NCBI RefSeq assembly: GCF_022012415.1
Contig: NZ_JAKLTR010000005.1
Location: 248,001-312,000 of the forward strand
Reading direction: 5' to 3'
Length of the DNA: 64,000 bases
Source: Terrimonas ginsenosidimutans
GTDB lineage: Bacteria; Bacteroidota; Bacteroidia; Chitinophagales; Chitinophagaceae
The notes below the pieces were generated by a model that did no database searches, was not told the DNA's origin, and was given only the letters and a program-made list of their open reading frames with translations. The position numbers were made by a program, and so were the translations under genes. Below are positions 1-7,784 of this stretch, piece after piece; position 1 is the first letter of the stretch, and every line of letters starts with the position of its first letter.

Positions 1-3000
1 GCTATAAAACCATGAAAGGCTTCCAGGTAAAACGCAAAGGCGGCTGGGATACGCATGGCCTTCCAATCGAATTAGGGGTTGAAAAGGAACTGGGTATCAC
101 CAAGGAAGATATCGGCAAGAAGATCTCCATCGAAGAATACAACCAGAAATGCCGCGAGGCCGTTCTGCGCTATAAAGACAAATGGGATGATATCACCCGA
201 AAAATGGGGTACTGGGTTGATCTGAATGATCCCTATATCACATTCAAGAACGAATACATCGAAACACTTTGGTGGTTACTGAGCGAGCTGTATAAAAAAG
301 GCTTGTTGTATGAAAGCGTAAGCATTCAACCGTATTCACCGGCAGCCGGTACCGGTTTGAGCTCACACGAACTGAATCAACCCGGAACTTACAAGGATGT
401 GAAAGACACTTCCGTGGTGGCCATGTTCAAAACAGTAAAAGACGAGAAGACAGGTTTTCTCTATAATGCATTGGGCCAGGATAATACCAGCGATGAAGTA
501 TTCTTCATGGCCTGGACAACTACACCATGGACCCTTCCTTCCAATCTTGGATTAACCGTTGGTGGCAATATCGATTATGTGCTGGTTAAAACATTTAACC
601 CGTATACTCATCTTCCGGTGAATGTGGTGCTCGCGAGCGCATTGCTTGGCAAATATTTCAAACCAGAAGGCGAGAATGGAGATTTTGGCGGATATACCGC
701 TGAAACAAAATTGCTGCCATGGACCGTCCTGACAACCTTCAAAGGAAAAGATATCGAAGGGGCTTCTTATGAGCAACTGCTTCCCTTTGAAGCGAACTCA
801 TTCGAAGACTCAATCCAATACAGTACAGAGAATGCAAAGCCGTTCAGGATACTGGTCGACAGCTTCGTTACAACCGAAGATGGTACCGGTATCGTTCACA
901 CCGCTCCTGATTTTGGTGCGGATGACTTTAAGGTTGGCACCAAATACGGTATCGGGTATTTCACGCATGTCAACAAATATGATAAGCGTGAAAAGCTTGT
1001 ACTGGTTGATCTTGAAGGAAAATTTGTTAATGGGCTGGGAGAGTTCAGCAACCGGTTTGTAAAGAACTACAAGGACGATAAAGCCTATGCGGATGTGAAC
1101 GTGGACATCAGCGTGAAACTGAAAAAAGAGAACCGCGCATTCAAAGTAGAAAAATACGAGCACAGTTATCCGCATTGCTGGAGAACTGATAAACCCGTAT
1201 TGTACTATCCGTTGTCAGCTTGGTTCATTAAAACCACTGCGATCAAAGACCGGATGGTGCAATTGAATAAGACCATTAACTGGAAGCCGGCTTCGACCGG
1301 TGAAGGCCGTTTTGGCAACTGGCTGGAGAACATGGTTGACTGGAACCTGAGCCGCAGCCGTTTCTGGGGTACACCGCTTCCGGTTTGGCAGACGGAAGAT
1401 GGCCGCGAAGAGGTTTGCATCGGTTCTATCGAAGAACTGAATGCAGGCATCCGCAAGGCCAGCGAAGTGCTTGGCGGAGATGTGAACAAGAACTACCTGC
1501 ATGAAGGAATTCTTGACCTGCATAAACCGTATGTGGACGAGATCATCCTGGTAAGCCCTTCGGGGAAACCGATGAAACGTGTTCCTGATCTGATCGACGT
1601 TTGGTTTGACAGTGGTGCAATGCCTTATGCGCAATGGCATTTTCCATTTGAAAATAAGGAGACCTTCAAACAAAGTTTCCCGGCTGATTTCATTGCGGAA
1701 GGTGTGGATCAGACAAGAGGATGGTTTTATACACTTCACGCGATCGCCTGCCTCGTATTTGATTCGGTCGCTTACAAGACTGTTGTCAGCAATGGCCTGG
1801 TTTTGGATAAGAACGGCAACAAAATGAGCAAGCGCCTCGGCAACGTGGTGAATCCTTTTGAAACAATTGAGAAGTTTGGTGCGGATGCCACGCGCTGGTA
1901 CCTGATCACGAATGCGTCCCCCTGGGACAACCTGAAATTTGACCTGGACGGTATCAAAGAAGTGCAGCGTAAGTTTTTTGGCACACTTTATAATACATAT
2001 CAGTTCTTCGCGCTTTATGCTAACGTGGACGGTTTTTCTTTCCAGGAAAAATACATCCCGTTGGAGGAAAGACCGGAGATCGATCGCTGGATCCTTTCTT
2101 CGTTGAACACTTTGGTGAAGACGGTGACCGGGTCGATGGATGATTACGAGCCAACACAGGCTGGCCGTGCAGTGGAAGATTTTGTGGATGAGCACCTGAG
2201 TAACTGGTATGTGCGTCTTTGCCGCCGCCGGTTCTGGAAGGGCGAGTACTCCGGCGATAAGATCAGTGCTTACCAGACGCTGTATGAGTGCCTGGAAACG
2301 GTGGTGCGGCTGGTTGCCCCGATCTCTCCGTTCTTCAGTGATGCGGTGTTCCGGAATCTGAATGCGATCACGAACAGGTTCCCGGGAGTAGAATCGGTTC
2401 ACCATACAGACTTCCCGGTTGCGAATGAAAAGGCGATCGATGAGTCGCTGGAAGAAAGAATGCAGCTGGCGCAGGATGCTTCTTCGCTGATCCTTTCGCT
2501 CCGTAAAAAGGTAAACATCAAAGTGCGTCAGCCTTTGCAGAAAGTGCTGATCCCGGCGTTGAATCCGAAGATGAAGGAGCAGCTGGAGAAAGTGGAAGAC
2601 CTGGTAAAAGCGGAAGTGAATGTGAAAGAAGTGGAGTATCTGAATCCTGATAATACATTCATCAGTAAAAAGATCAAGCCGAATTTCGTGGCTTTGGGAA
2701 AGAAACTCGGGCCAAAGATGAAAGCGGTATCCACAGCTTTATCACAATTTTCTCAGGAAGACATTGCTAGGCTTGAAAAAGAGGGGCAATATAATTTGTC
2801 AATTGATGGCGAGTCCGTAATATTACAGATTACCGAAGTGGAAATCAGCAGTGAGGATATTCCGGGCTGGACCGTGGCCAACAAAGGCAGCCTTACTGTA
2901 GCCCTCGATGTTACCGTTACCCCCCAATTGGAAGCTGAAGGCAATGCCAGGGAGTTCGTGAACCGGATCCAAAAGATCAGGAAAGAAAGCGGATTCGAGC

Positions 3001-3188
3001 TGACAGATCGTATTGAAGTTATCGTGACTGCTGCAAACGGGATGAAGGAATCCATTTCGCAGTTCAAAGAATATATTTGCGCCGAAATTCTGGCAGATAA
3101 GCTGGAAATAGTGGCTGAATTAAGTGATGGTATTGAAATTGAAGTAAACGATGTTTTATTAAAAGCGATTGTTTCAAAAAAAGGCTAA
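1..3188 (+). CDS. ileS: Isoleucyl-tRNA synthetase, 5' end missing
   Basis: Charges tRNA-Ile in the cytoplasm. The frame is already open at base 3 and reads Tyr-Lys-Thr before the Met at 12, so that Met is internal and the true start lies left of the window; the HIGH-type box is outside too. GWDTHGLPIELGVEKELGI follows at once, as it does downstream of the HIGH box in IleRS. WFDSG is at 1602-1616 and the class I KMSKR loop at 1821-1835, followed by the anticodon-binding domain and a long C-terminal region. With about 1,060 codons left, the whole protein should be about 1,100 residues, a normal size for the long IleRS type. The DksA-like gene starts 4 nt after the stop, so the two are probably one transcript. 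Confidence 0.97.
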   Translation, partial: YKTMKGFQVKRKGGWDTHGLPIELGVEKELGITKEDIGKKISIEEYNQKCREAVLRYKDKWDDITRKMGYWVDLNDPYITFKNEYIETLWWLLSELYKKGLLYESVSIQPYSPAAGTGLSSHELNQPGTYKDVKDTSVVAMFKTVKDEKTGFLYNALGQDNTSDEVFFMAWTTTPWTLPSNLGLTVGGNIDYVLVKTFNPYTHLPVNVVLASALLGKYFKPEGENGDFGGYTAETKLLPWTVLTTFKGKDIEGASYEQLLPFEANSFEDSIQYSTENAKPFRILVDSFVTTEDGTGIVHTAPDFGADDFKVGTKYGIGYFTHVNKYDKREKLVLVDLEGKFVNGLGEFSNRFVKNYKDDKAYADVNVDISVKLKKENRAFKVEKYEHSYPHCWRTDKPVLYYPLSAWFIKTTAIKDRMVQLNKTINWKPASTGEGRFGNWLENMVDWNLSRSRFWGTPLPVWQTEDGREEVCIGSIEELNAGIRKASEVLGGDVNKNYLHEGILDLHKPYVDEIILVSPSGKPMKRVPDLIDVWFDSGAMPYAQWHFPFENKETFKQSFPADFIAEGVDQTRGWFYTLHAIACLVFDSVAYKTVVSNGLVLDKNGNKMSKRLGNVVNPFETIEKFGADATRWYLITNASPWDNLKFDLDGIKEVQRKFFGTLYNTYQFFALYANVDGFSFQEKYIPLEERPEIDRWILSSLNTLVKTVTGSMDDYEPTQAGRAVEDFVDEHLSNWYVRLCRRRFWKGEYSGDKISAYQTLYECLETVVRLVAPISPFFSDAVFRNLNAITNRFPGVESVHHTDFPVANEKAIDESLEERMQLAQDASSLILSLRKKVNIKVRQPLQKVLIPALNPKMKEQLEKVEDLVKAEVNVKEVEYLNPDNTFISKKIKPNFVALGKKLGPKMKAVSTALSQFSQEDIARLEKEGQYNLSIDGESVILQITEVEISSEDIPGWTVANKGSLTVALDVTVTPQLEAEGNAREFVNRIQKIRKESGFELTDRIEVIVTAANGMKESISQFKEYICAEILADKLEIVAELSDGIEIEVNDVLLKAIVSKKG

Positions 3189-3192
3189 TTGT

Positions 3193-4101
3193 ATGGCTAA
3201 CAACAAAAAACCGGTTCCTAAAAAAGCGGCTAAGCCAGCGGCAAAAAGCGCTGGAAAAGCACCAAAGCCTGCCGCTAAGCCGGTAGCAAAAAAACCTGCG
3301 GCGAAAGCCCCTGTCAAAGCCAAGCCTGCGGCAAAACCCGCAGCGAAGCCAGCGGCAAAAGGAGCAGCGAAACCCGTAGTAAAAAAAGCCGAACCGTTAA
3401 AAAAAGCGGCTGTGCCTGCGAAAGCAATTCCGGCCAAAACAGCTTCCGCTAAAGCAGCTCCGGCTCCAAAAGCTGAAACAAAACCTGTTGCAGCCAAACC
3501 AGTCGAAGCCGCGCCACCACCGCCGCCACCACCACCAGTTAAGAAACCTGGCGCGAATGATCCGCAGTCCCTGGTATCTATACGGCCCACCGCGAAACCT
3601 GTAATCAAAAAGGAACCGCCAAGGCCCACGAAAGTAGTGATACCAAAAACTACGGTGAAAAGTGCCGTTAAATATGAACCCGAATTCACTAAATCAGTAT
3701 TAGACACCCCTATGCAAGAGATCACTGGACCTACAATGAGATATTCCGATTCAGACCTGACAGAGTTCAGGGAGATCATCAATAAGAAGCTGGATGCTGC
3801 GAAGAAAGAGCTGGCTTACCTGCAGGGTCTGATCACCCGTCGTGACGAAGGCGGTGATATGGACGAAGCACGCTACATGACCATGGAAGATGGTAGTGTA
3901 AGCATGGAAAGAGAGCAACTGAGCCAGATGGCCAGCCGCCAGATCACTTTCATCGATCACCTGGAAAAAGCGATCATGCGGATCGAGAACAAGACATACG
4001 GAGTTTGCCGTGTAACAGGAAAGCTGATCGACAAGGCACGTCTGCGCGCTGTACCTCATGCTACGCTTAGCATCGAAGCCAAACAGATGATGAACAAGTA
4101 A
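3193..4101 (+). CDS. TraR/DksA-family protein with a long Lys/Ala/Pro-rich N-terminal tail
   Basis: About 302 residues. The ATG at 3193 is preferred over an upstream TTG at 3169 that would overlap ileS. Residues 2 to about 105 are almost only Lys, Ala and Pro, like an H1/AlgP-type DNA-binding tail; a run of eight or so prolines follows near residue 110. The last 120 residues (from about 3730) are a DksA-like coiled coil and C-terminal module. The zinc-finger region keeps one Cys (TYGVCRVTGKLIDKARLRAV); the other three Cys of the classical C4 finger are absent, so it probably binds no zinc. From memory this reduced finger is common in Bacteroidota members. DksA proteins bind the RNA polymerase secondary channel; that role here is inference. 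Downstream of ileS by 4 nt and closed by a terminator at 4130. Confidence 0.9.
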   Translation: MANNKKPVPKKAAKPAAKSAGKAPKPAAKPVAKKPAAKAPVKAKPAAKPAAKPAAKGAAKPVVKKAEPLKKAAVPAKAIPAKTASAKAAPAPKAETKPVAAKPVEAAPPPPPPPPVKKPGANDPQSLVSIRPTAKPVIKKEPPRPTKVVIPKTTVKSAVKYEPEFTKSVLDTPMQEITGPTMRYSDSDLTEFREIINKKLDAAKKELAYLQGLITRRDEGGDMDEARYMTMEDGSVSMEREQLSQMASRQITFIDHLEKAIMRIENKTYGVCRVTGKLIDKARLRAVPHATLSIEAKQMMNK

Positions 4102-4129
4102 GAATAATCTCTTTACGGAAAATTATAAA

Positions 4130-4157
4130 GTCCTGAACCAAATGGTTCGGGACTTTT
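4130..4157 (+). terminator. Rho-independent terminator after the DksA-like gene
   Basis: Ten-base stem GTCCTGAACC / GGTTCGGGAC (one G-T pair) with a 4-nt loop, followed by TTTT. It ends the ileS-DksA transcript before the convergent barrel gene. Confidence 0.85.
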
Positions 4158-4188
4158 GCTTTTGGCAAAGCCTGTCTATTCCTGCGGG

Positions 4189-4926
4189 TTACCGTTTCAA
4201 AAACAACTGTAATCCCACGCTGAGCATAAATCCATGATTATTCTTTTTTGTAGTGATCTCTTCCACTCCTGTTTCGTCAATACTGCCATTAAAGTCTATA
4301 TCTCTTGCCGTGTTGTTACTGAATGTATTCTTTGTATGAGAGAATAAGTAGCCTGCAGAGATGTCAATACCCGCGTGTTCATTCAACATCTTTGTTACAC
4401 CAAGCTGCACACCTGCATTCGCAAAGAAGTCTCCCGACGATTTTCCCGCATACGTCTCTTTATAACTGGTTGCATATACAAAGCCTTCGCTTTTGGAGGA
4501 TCCTGTTCCACCGGCCAAACTGGCTTGTGCAAAGGGAATAAGGCTTTTGGTTGTTGAAAAATATTTTCTTGCAAATGCTCCTATACCCCCGTTGAATGAT
4601 CGGTAAATATTCTTGCGGAAGGTGACATTATTCTGGTCATCGATATTCTTATCGTAAGTATAGCCGGCGATCAGTTGTGCACCTACCACAAGCTCGTCAG
4701 TCACAAACCAACCTATGCCGGGGGAAAAAGTGAAGCCTCCTTTATTAATATTGGATGTATAGCCGGAGGTATTTGGTGAAGTGGATGCATATTCGGTAGT
4801 GCCGGAATTGAAAAAGACATTACCAATGGTCATACCGGGCATCCGCATCCCTTTGGAGAATTGCGCCAGCAATGGTGTGTATGCAGAAAGAGTCAGAAGG
4901 GTCAGTATGGATAGTAGTCGGGGCAT
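4189..4926 (-). CDS. Outer-membrane beta-barrel protein
   Basis: 245 residues. The N-terminus has a signal peptide ending near LLAQ, followed by alternating hydrophobic/polar strands rich in Gly, Tyr and Phe. It contains GGFTFSPGIGWFVTDELVVG-type strand pairs and ends in an aromatic/basic strand (LSVGLQLFLKR), typical of small porin-like barrels of the outer-membrane beta-barrel families (PF13505/PF13568 type). The cargo or function cannot be told from sequence. The start is the ATG at 4926, with a good -7 box on the same strand at 4950-4957. Convergent with the DksA-like gene. Confidence 0.8.
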   Translation of the reverse strand: MPRLLSILTLLTLSAYTPLLAQFSKGMRMPGMTIGNVFFNSGTTEYASTSPNTSGYTSNINKGGFTFSPGIGWFVTDELVVGAQLIAGYTYDKNIDDQNNVTFRKNIYRSFNGGIGAFARKYFSTTKSLIPFAQASLAGGTGSSKSEGFVYATSYKETYAGKSSGDFFANAGVQLGVTKMLNEHAGIDISAGYLFSHTKNTFSNNTARDIDFNGSIDETGVEEITTKKNNHGFMLSVGLQLFLKR

Positions 4927-4949
4927 CGGGTTTTGGTTTTATATAATAA

Positions 4950-4957
4950 CAAATGTA
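4950..4957 (-). promoter_or_regulatory. Promoter -7 box of the barrel gene
   Basis: TACATTTG on the minus strand, an exact match to the Bacteroidota -7 consensus TAnnTTTG, giving a leader of about 20 nt before the ATG at 4926. No clear -33 TTTG is seen. Confidence 0.6.
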
Positions 4958-5106
4958 TTTTTTTAGGCACAGCCTCATTCAGGGGAGGGCTATTTTTTTT
5001 CAAAACTGAGATGGTTTGATATTTTTTCCTTTAACTTTAGAGAGCAGCGAAAAATCAGCCGCTTCCGTGTATATTAGTAAACCATTTAACTGCCAAAACA
5101 CAAATT

Positions 5107-5733
5107 ATGAGAAAGCTCAGATTCCTCGCACTTTCGTCATTAGCCGTTTTATTTATTGCCAGCAGTTGTACCAAGGAAGGGCCTGAAGGTCCGGCGGGTG
5201 CAGCAGGAGCGCAGGGGCCAGCAGGTACGCCAGGTACGCCGGGAACTCCGGGGGCTGGTCAAACAATTTATTCAGATTGGTATACGACAGTAGCTGCTGA
5301 CTGGGTGGAAGGATATATTGCACCTAATAATTATAACGTTTCTCTTGTGTACAATAGAGCTGCTACTGCAGTAACACAGGCTATCCTTGACAGGGGTGTC
5401 GTATTGTGTTATGGTAAGAACTTTACTATCGGACAAAATACAAGGATGACGAGTGCGGTTCTGCTTCCTTATCTCGAAAATTTCAATGGACAGCATTATG
5501 GAGCTATTGCCAGCGTTGGGAAGATCACTTTTACGTATGACCCGGTTGATGGAGCTGACCGTCCGATTGCTCAGATCGCGGGTATTGCCTATCGTTATAT
5601 CGTGATCGCTGGAAGTCTTTCCGGCAGGTCTATGAAATACGGAGGGTTTACAAAAGACCAATTGCAGAATATGACGTACGAGCAGGTAGCATCAACTTTC
5701 GATATTCCTGCAGTCGGCGGCAACGTAAAATAG
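5107..5733 (+). CDS. Lipoprotein with a short collagen-like Gly-X-Y segment
   Basis: 208 residues. A lipoprotein signal peptide ends in the lipobox LFIASSC, with Cys21 as the lipidation site. Residues 25-51 are nine uninterrupted Gly-X-Y triplets (GPE GPA GAA GAQ GPA then three GTP, GAG), a collagen-like stretch. The remaining 155 residues form a globular domain with many aromatic residues that I do not recognise. Expected location is the outer membrane, with the triplets acting as a stalk or trimerising segment (inference). It stands alone, with a strong terminator directly behind it. Collagen-like triplets next to a lipidated Cys are seen in other Bacteroidota lipoproteins; the ligand is unknown. 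Confidence 0.85.
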   Translation: MRKLRFLALSSLAVLFIASSCTKEGPEGPAGAAGAQGPAGTPGTPGTPGAGQTIYSDWYTTVAADWVEGYIAPNNYNVSLVYNRAATAVTQAILDRGVVLCYGKNFTIGQNTRMTSAVLLPYLENFNGQHYGAIASVGKITFTYDPVDGADRPIAQIAGIAYRYIVIAGSLSGRSMKYGGFTKDQLQNMTYEQVASTFDIPAVGGNVK

Positions 5734-5755
5734 ACGCTTTCGAAATTGATTATAC

Positions 5756-5787
5756 AGGCCAGCCATTAACGGCTGGCCTTCTCTTTT
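5756..5787 (+). terminator. Terminator after the collagen-like lipoprotein
   Basis: Perfect stem GGCCAGCC / GGCTGGCC plus one A-T pair, loop ATTAAC, followed by a T-rich tail. Confidence 0.85.
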
Positions 5788-5801
5788 CCGGGATAAAAAA
5801 C

Positions 5802-5834
5802 TTGCTAACCTCTAAACAATAGATTGTACGTTTG
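5802..5834 (+). promoter_or_regulatory. Promoter of the YcxB-like gene
   Basis: -33 TTG at 5802-5804 and -7 TACGTTTG at 5827-5834, 22 nt apart, within the Bacteroidota range. It covers the TTG at 5824, so that codon cannot be the start and the ATG at 5863 is chosen. Confidence 0.7.
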
Positions 5835-5862
5835 CACCAGTAGCAAACAACTTATTCCGATT

Positions 5863-6336
5863 ATGACGATCCATTTTAAATATGAAAAATCGCAGGTCAT
5901 TCAGGCTCTTCGTTATCACTTTATCAGCCGCCCTGAAATAAGAACGATGATCATCCTGGTAAATGCGTTCGCTATCCTTTCTATCACGCTGTATGCGTTT
6001 AAAAAGATCACTCCATTTGCTTTCCTGATCGGTACCACCTTATGGTTGGTACTGATGATCAGTTTCTGGTTTGTGCTGCCATTTATGGTATATCGCCGGG
6101 CGGAAACCTTCAGGCATGAGTTCAGTATGAAATTCGGAGAGGCTGATTTCAGCCTGATCCACCAGCATGGGCAAAAATCATGGCCATGGAAATCGCTGAC
6201 CAAATTTGTGGAAAGTCCTAATTTCTTTCACCTGTATTTTGATGCGAGGTCATTTTTGCTTGTTCCGAAAAGTGGGTTCCGGGATATAGATGAAGTGCAC
6301 GAGATGCGTAGTATGTTAAGAGAGAAAGTCAAATAG
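5863..6336 (+). CDS. YcxB-like membrane protein
   Basis: 157 residues. After a short basic/aromatic N-terminus there are two adjacent membrane segments (about residues 28-45 and 50-70), then a cytoplasmic domain with GEADFSLIHQHGQKSWPWKSLTKF and FLLVPKSGF. This layout matches YcxB-like C-terminal domain proteins (PF14317 type), whose function is unknown. The ATG at 5863 is supported by the promoter at 5802-5834. The gene ends at a very long bidirectional terminator shared with the convergent GNAT gene. Confidence 0.75.
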   Translation: MTIHFKYEKSQVIQALRYHFISRPEIRTMIILVNAFAILSITLYAFKKITPFAFLIGTTLWLVLMISFWFVLPFMVYRRAETFRHEFSMKFGEADFSLIHQHGQKSWPWKSLTKFVESPNFFHLYFDARSFLLVPKSGFRDIDEVHEMRSMLREKVK

Positions 6337-6350
6337 ATCCAATACGGATG

Positions 6351-6403
6351 TACTTATAACAAAGCCGGCTGAATCACCTATTCAGCCGGCTTTGTTATAA
6401 GTA
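6351..6403. terminator. Bidirectional terminator with a 24-bp perfect stem
   Basis: The arms 6351-6374 and 6380-6403 are exact reverse complements with a 5-nt loop. The outer part is AT-rich and the inner part GC-rich (AGCCGGCTGAAT), so it gives a U-tract in both directions. It lies between two convergent genes. Confidence 0.85.
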
Positions 6404-6417
6404 TTGCTTAAAGAAAT

Positions 6418-6846
6418 TCAGAGCATTTTCTCCATAACATAATGGGGGATGGTCACCTCCATGAATTGATCGCCTTTGACTTTGTAACCGACTTTTTCAT
6501 AAAAGCCGACGGCATTCAGGCGGGCATGCATCCTGATGGATCGGAATCCACGGTCACGGGCGATATTTTCCGCAAAGTTCATCAAGGCGCGTCCAACGCC
6601 TTTCCCCTGGAGATCGTTTAAAACAGCCATCTGGCGAAGGCGGATCGTGCCTCCCTGTTCTTCGAGCAGCATGCAGCAACCCAGGATCCGTTCCTCTTCA
6701 AATGCGGCGATCAGCATATTATCTTTCTCAGATTCCAGTTCTTCGGCAGTAAAGCTCAGCCCGAGTGGTTTGCGCAGGATATCATCGCGCAACTTTACCA
6801 TCAGCTGGTACTCGGCAGAACCGTGATCAATGATTTTCAAAGCCAT
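6418..6846 (-). CDS. GNAT-family N-acetyltransferase
   Basis: 142 residues. The acetyl-CoA-binding motif A is clear: LRQMAVLNDLQGKGVGRALM (the Q/R-x-x-G-x-G/A loop is QGKGVG), followed by RDRGFRSIRMHARLNAVGFYEKVGYK, the usual C-terminal half. Substrate not predictable. The ATG at 6846 gives MALKIIDHG; a TTG three codons upstream is less likely. Stands alone, convergent with the YcxB-like gene. Confidence 0.85.
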   Translation of the reverse strand: MALKIIDHGSAEYQLMVKLRDDILRKPLGLSFTAEELESEKDNMLIAAFEEERILGCCMLLEEQGGTIRLRQMAVLNDLQGKGVGRALMNFAENIARDRGFRSIRMHARLNAVGFYEKVGYKVKGDQFMEVTIPHYVMEKML

Positions 6847-6904
6847 ATATAACAAGATCGTTTGGGGGTGGTCAAATTACAAAGAAGTTGGAAGACAGCC
6901 AAAA

Positions 6905-7015
6905 AGCGATGGCGGATGACCGATGGCCGATGGCCGATGAAATCTTCGCGGGAAGGAAAAGGTATCATGTTAAGGAGGCAAATCGGCCATCGGCCATCGG
7001 TCATCCGCCATCGCT
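6905..7015. repeat. Inverted repeat with 34-bp perfect arms built of GATGGCC-type words
   Basis: Arms 6905-6938 and 6982-7015 are exact reverse complements, with a 43-nt spacer. Each arm is a run of near-identical 7-mers (GATGGCC, GATGACC, GATGGCG). It lies in the divergent gap between the GNAT gene and acpP, ending about 65 nt upstream of the acpP promoter. Part of the tandem-word inverted-repeat family described in the findings. Confidence 0.9.
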
Positions 7016-7078
7016 CGCTCTTAATGCCTTTACCCACAATTTATTAGCTTCAAACCGGAAAAAATGCCCTTTACGATG

Positions 7079-7105
7079 TTGGTTTACTCAAAAAGTATAT
7101 TTTTG
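7079..7105 (+). promoter_or_regulatory. acpP promoter
   Basis: -33 TTG at 7079-7081 and -7 TATTTTTG at 7098-7105, 16 nt apart, followed by a leader of about 22 nt to the ATG at 7132. Confidence 0.7.
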
Positions 7106-7131
7106 CACCCTATAAACTAAACTTATACGAC

Positions 7132-7368
7132 ATGTCAGACATTGCATCAAGAGTTAAAAAGATCATCGTTGACAAATTGGGTGTTGACGAAGCAGAGGTA
7201 ACCAACGAAGCTTCCTTCACAAATGATCTGGGTGCCGATTCACTGGACACCGTTGAATTGATCATGGAATTCGAAAAAGAATTCAACATCTCCATTCCTG
7301 ATGAGCAAGCTGAAACCATCACCACTGTTGGTCAGGCTGTAGCTTACCTGGAAGAGCATGCTAAGTAA
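7132..7368 (+). CDS. acpP: Acyl carrier protein
   Basis: 78 residues, highly acidic. The phosphopantetheine attachment site is [12 protein letters not shown] with Ser37. It carries growing acyl chains in type II fatty acid synthesis and is the substrate of the FabF encoded next. The order acpP-fabF-rnc is a common bacterial cluster, but here 416 bp with hairpins separates acpP from fabF. Confidence 0.98.
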   Translation: MSDIASRVKKIIVDKLGVDEAEVTNEASFTNDLGADSLDTVELIMEFEKEFNISIPDEQAETITTVGQAVAYLEEHAK

Positions 7369-7566
7369 TGCATATAACGGTCTTTCTGTTGCTGAATGAA
7401 CTGCTCAACATAAAAGCGGTCTCCGCTTATAATTGAACAATCTTTTCAACCTGATAGGAGATCGCCTGTCTCGCTACAAAACATAAGGCTCTTGCTCTTT
7501 ACGGCGGATCTCCGCCTGTACTGGGAAAAATTATTATTTGCAGCAGACATCAAATGGAATGGACTT

Positions 7567-7594
7567 GTCCGCCGTAGCTTTAGCAAAGGTGGAC
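7567..7594. repeat. Hairpin with TAGCTTTAGC loop
   Basis: GTCCGCC / GGTGGAC stem (one G-T pair) around a loop GTAGCTTTAGCAAA. The loop closely resembles that of the hairpin behind tRNA-Ser at 34154-34181, so these are probably two members of one dispersed hairpin family. Confidence 0.55.
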
Positions 7595-7610
7595 GGAGAA
7601 ATAAAATACT

Positions 7611-7649
7611 CCGCCTTCTGACTGTGACATGCAGAGAAGGCGGTTTTTT
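7611..7649 (+). terminator. Terminator-like hairpin between acpP and fabF
   Basis: CCGCCTTCT (7611-7619) pairs exactly with AGAAGGCGG (7635-7643), followed by six T. It may end acpP transcription or a small RNA made from about 7545 onward. The 7369-7610 stretch before it holds two more short hairpins (AAGCGG/CCGCTT at 7414-7428; GGCGG/CCGCC near 7513) and no open frame I can support. Confidence 0.7.
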
Positions 7650-7677
7650 CTCTACAATAAACCCGCTGTAAAGTAAA

Positions 7678-7769
7678 AAGCCAAAATTAAAAAGTAAAAA
7701 AAGCAGTCTTTCAGCTGCTACATTCTTTCACATAGGATATTTTTACTTTTTACTTTTTAATTTTGACTT
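7678..7769. repeat. AT-rich tandem-word inverted repeat before fabF
   Basis: Arms 7678-7700 and 7747-7769 match at 22 of 23 positions, spacer 46 nt. The words are AAAATT and AAAAAGT. The right arm includes TAATTTTG (7758-7765), an exact match to the promoter -7 consensus, 19 nt before the fabF ATG, so the repeat may supply the fabF promoter. Confidence 0.8.
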
Positions 7770-7784
7770 AATATAAAAGGTTAT

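Noticed and set aside
1215-2405. Long open frame on the minus strand within ileS
   Set aside because: It lies fully inside a certain gene, has no promoter, signal peptide or family motif, and its composition is what antisense of GC-biased codons gives.
3174-3782. Ala/Gly/Phe-rich minus-strand frame opposite the DksA-like tail
   Set aside because: It is the antisense of Lys/Ala/Pro codon repeats; the composition follows directly from them.
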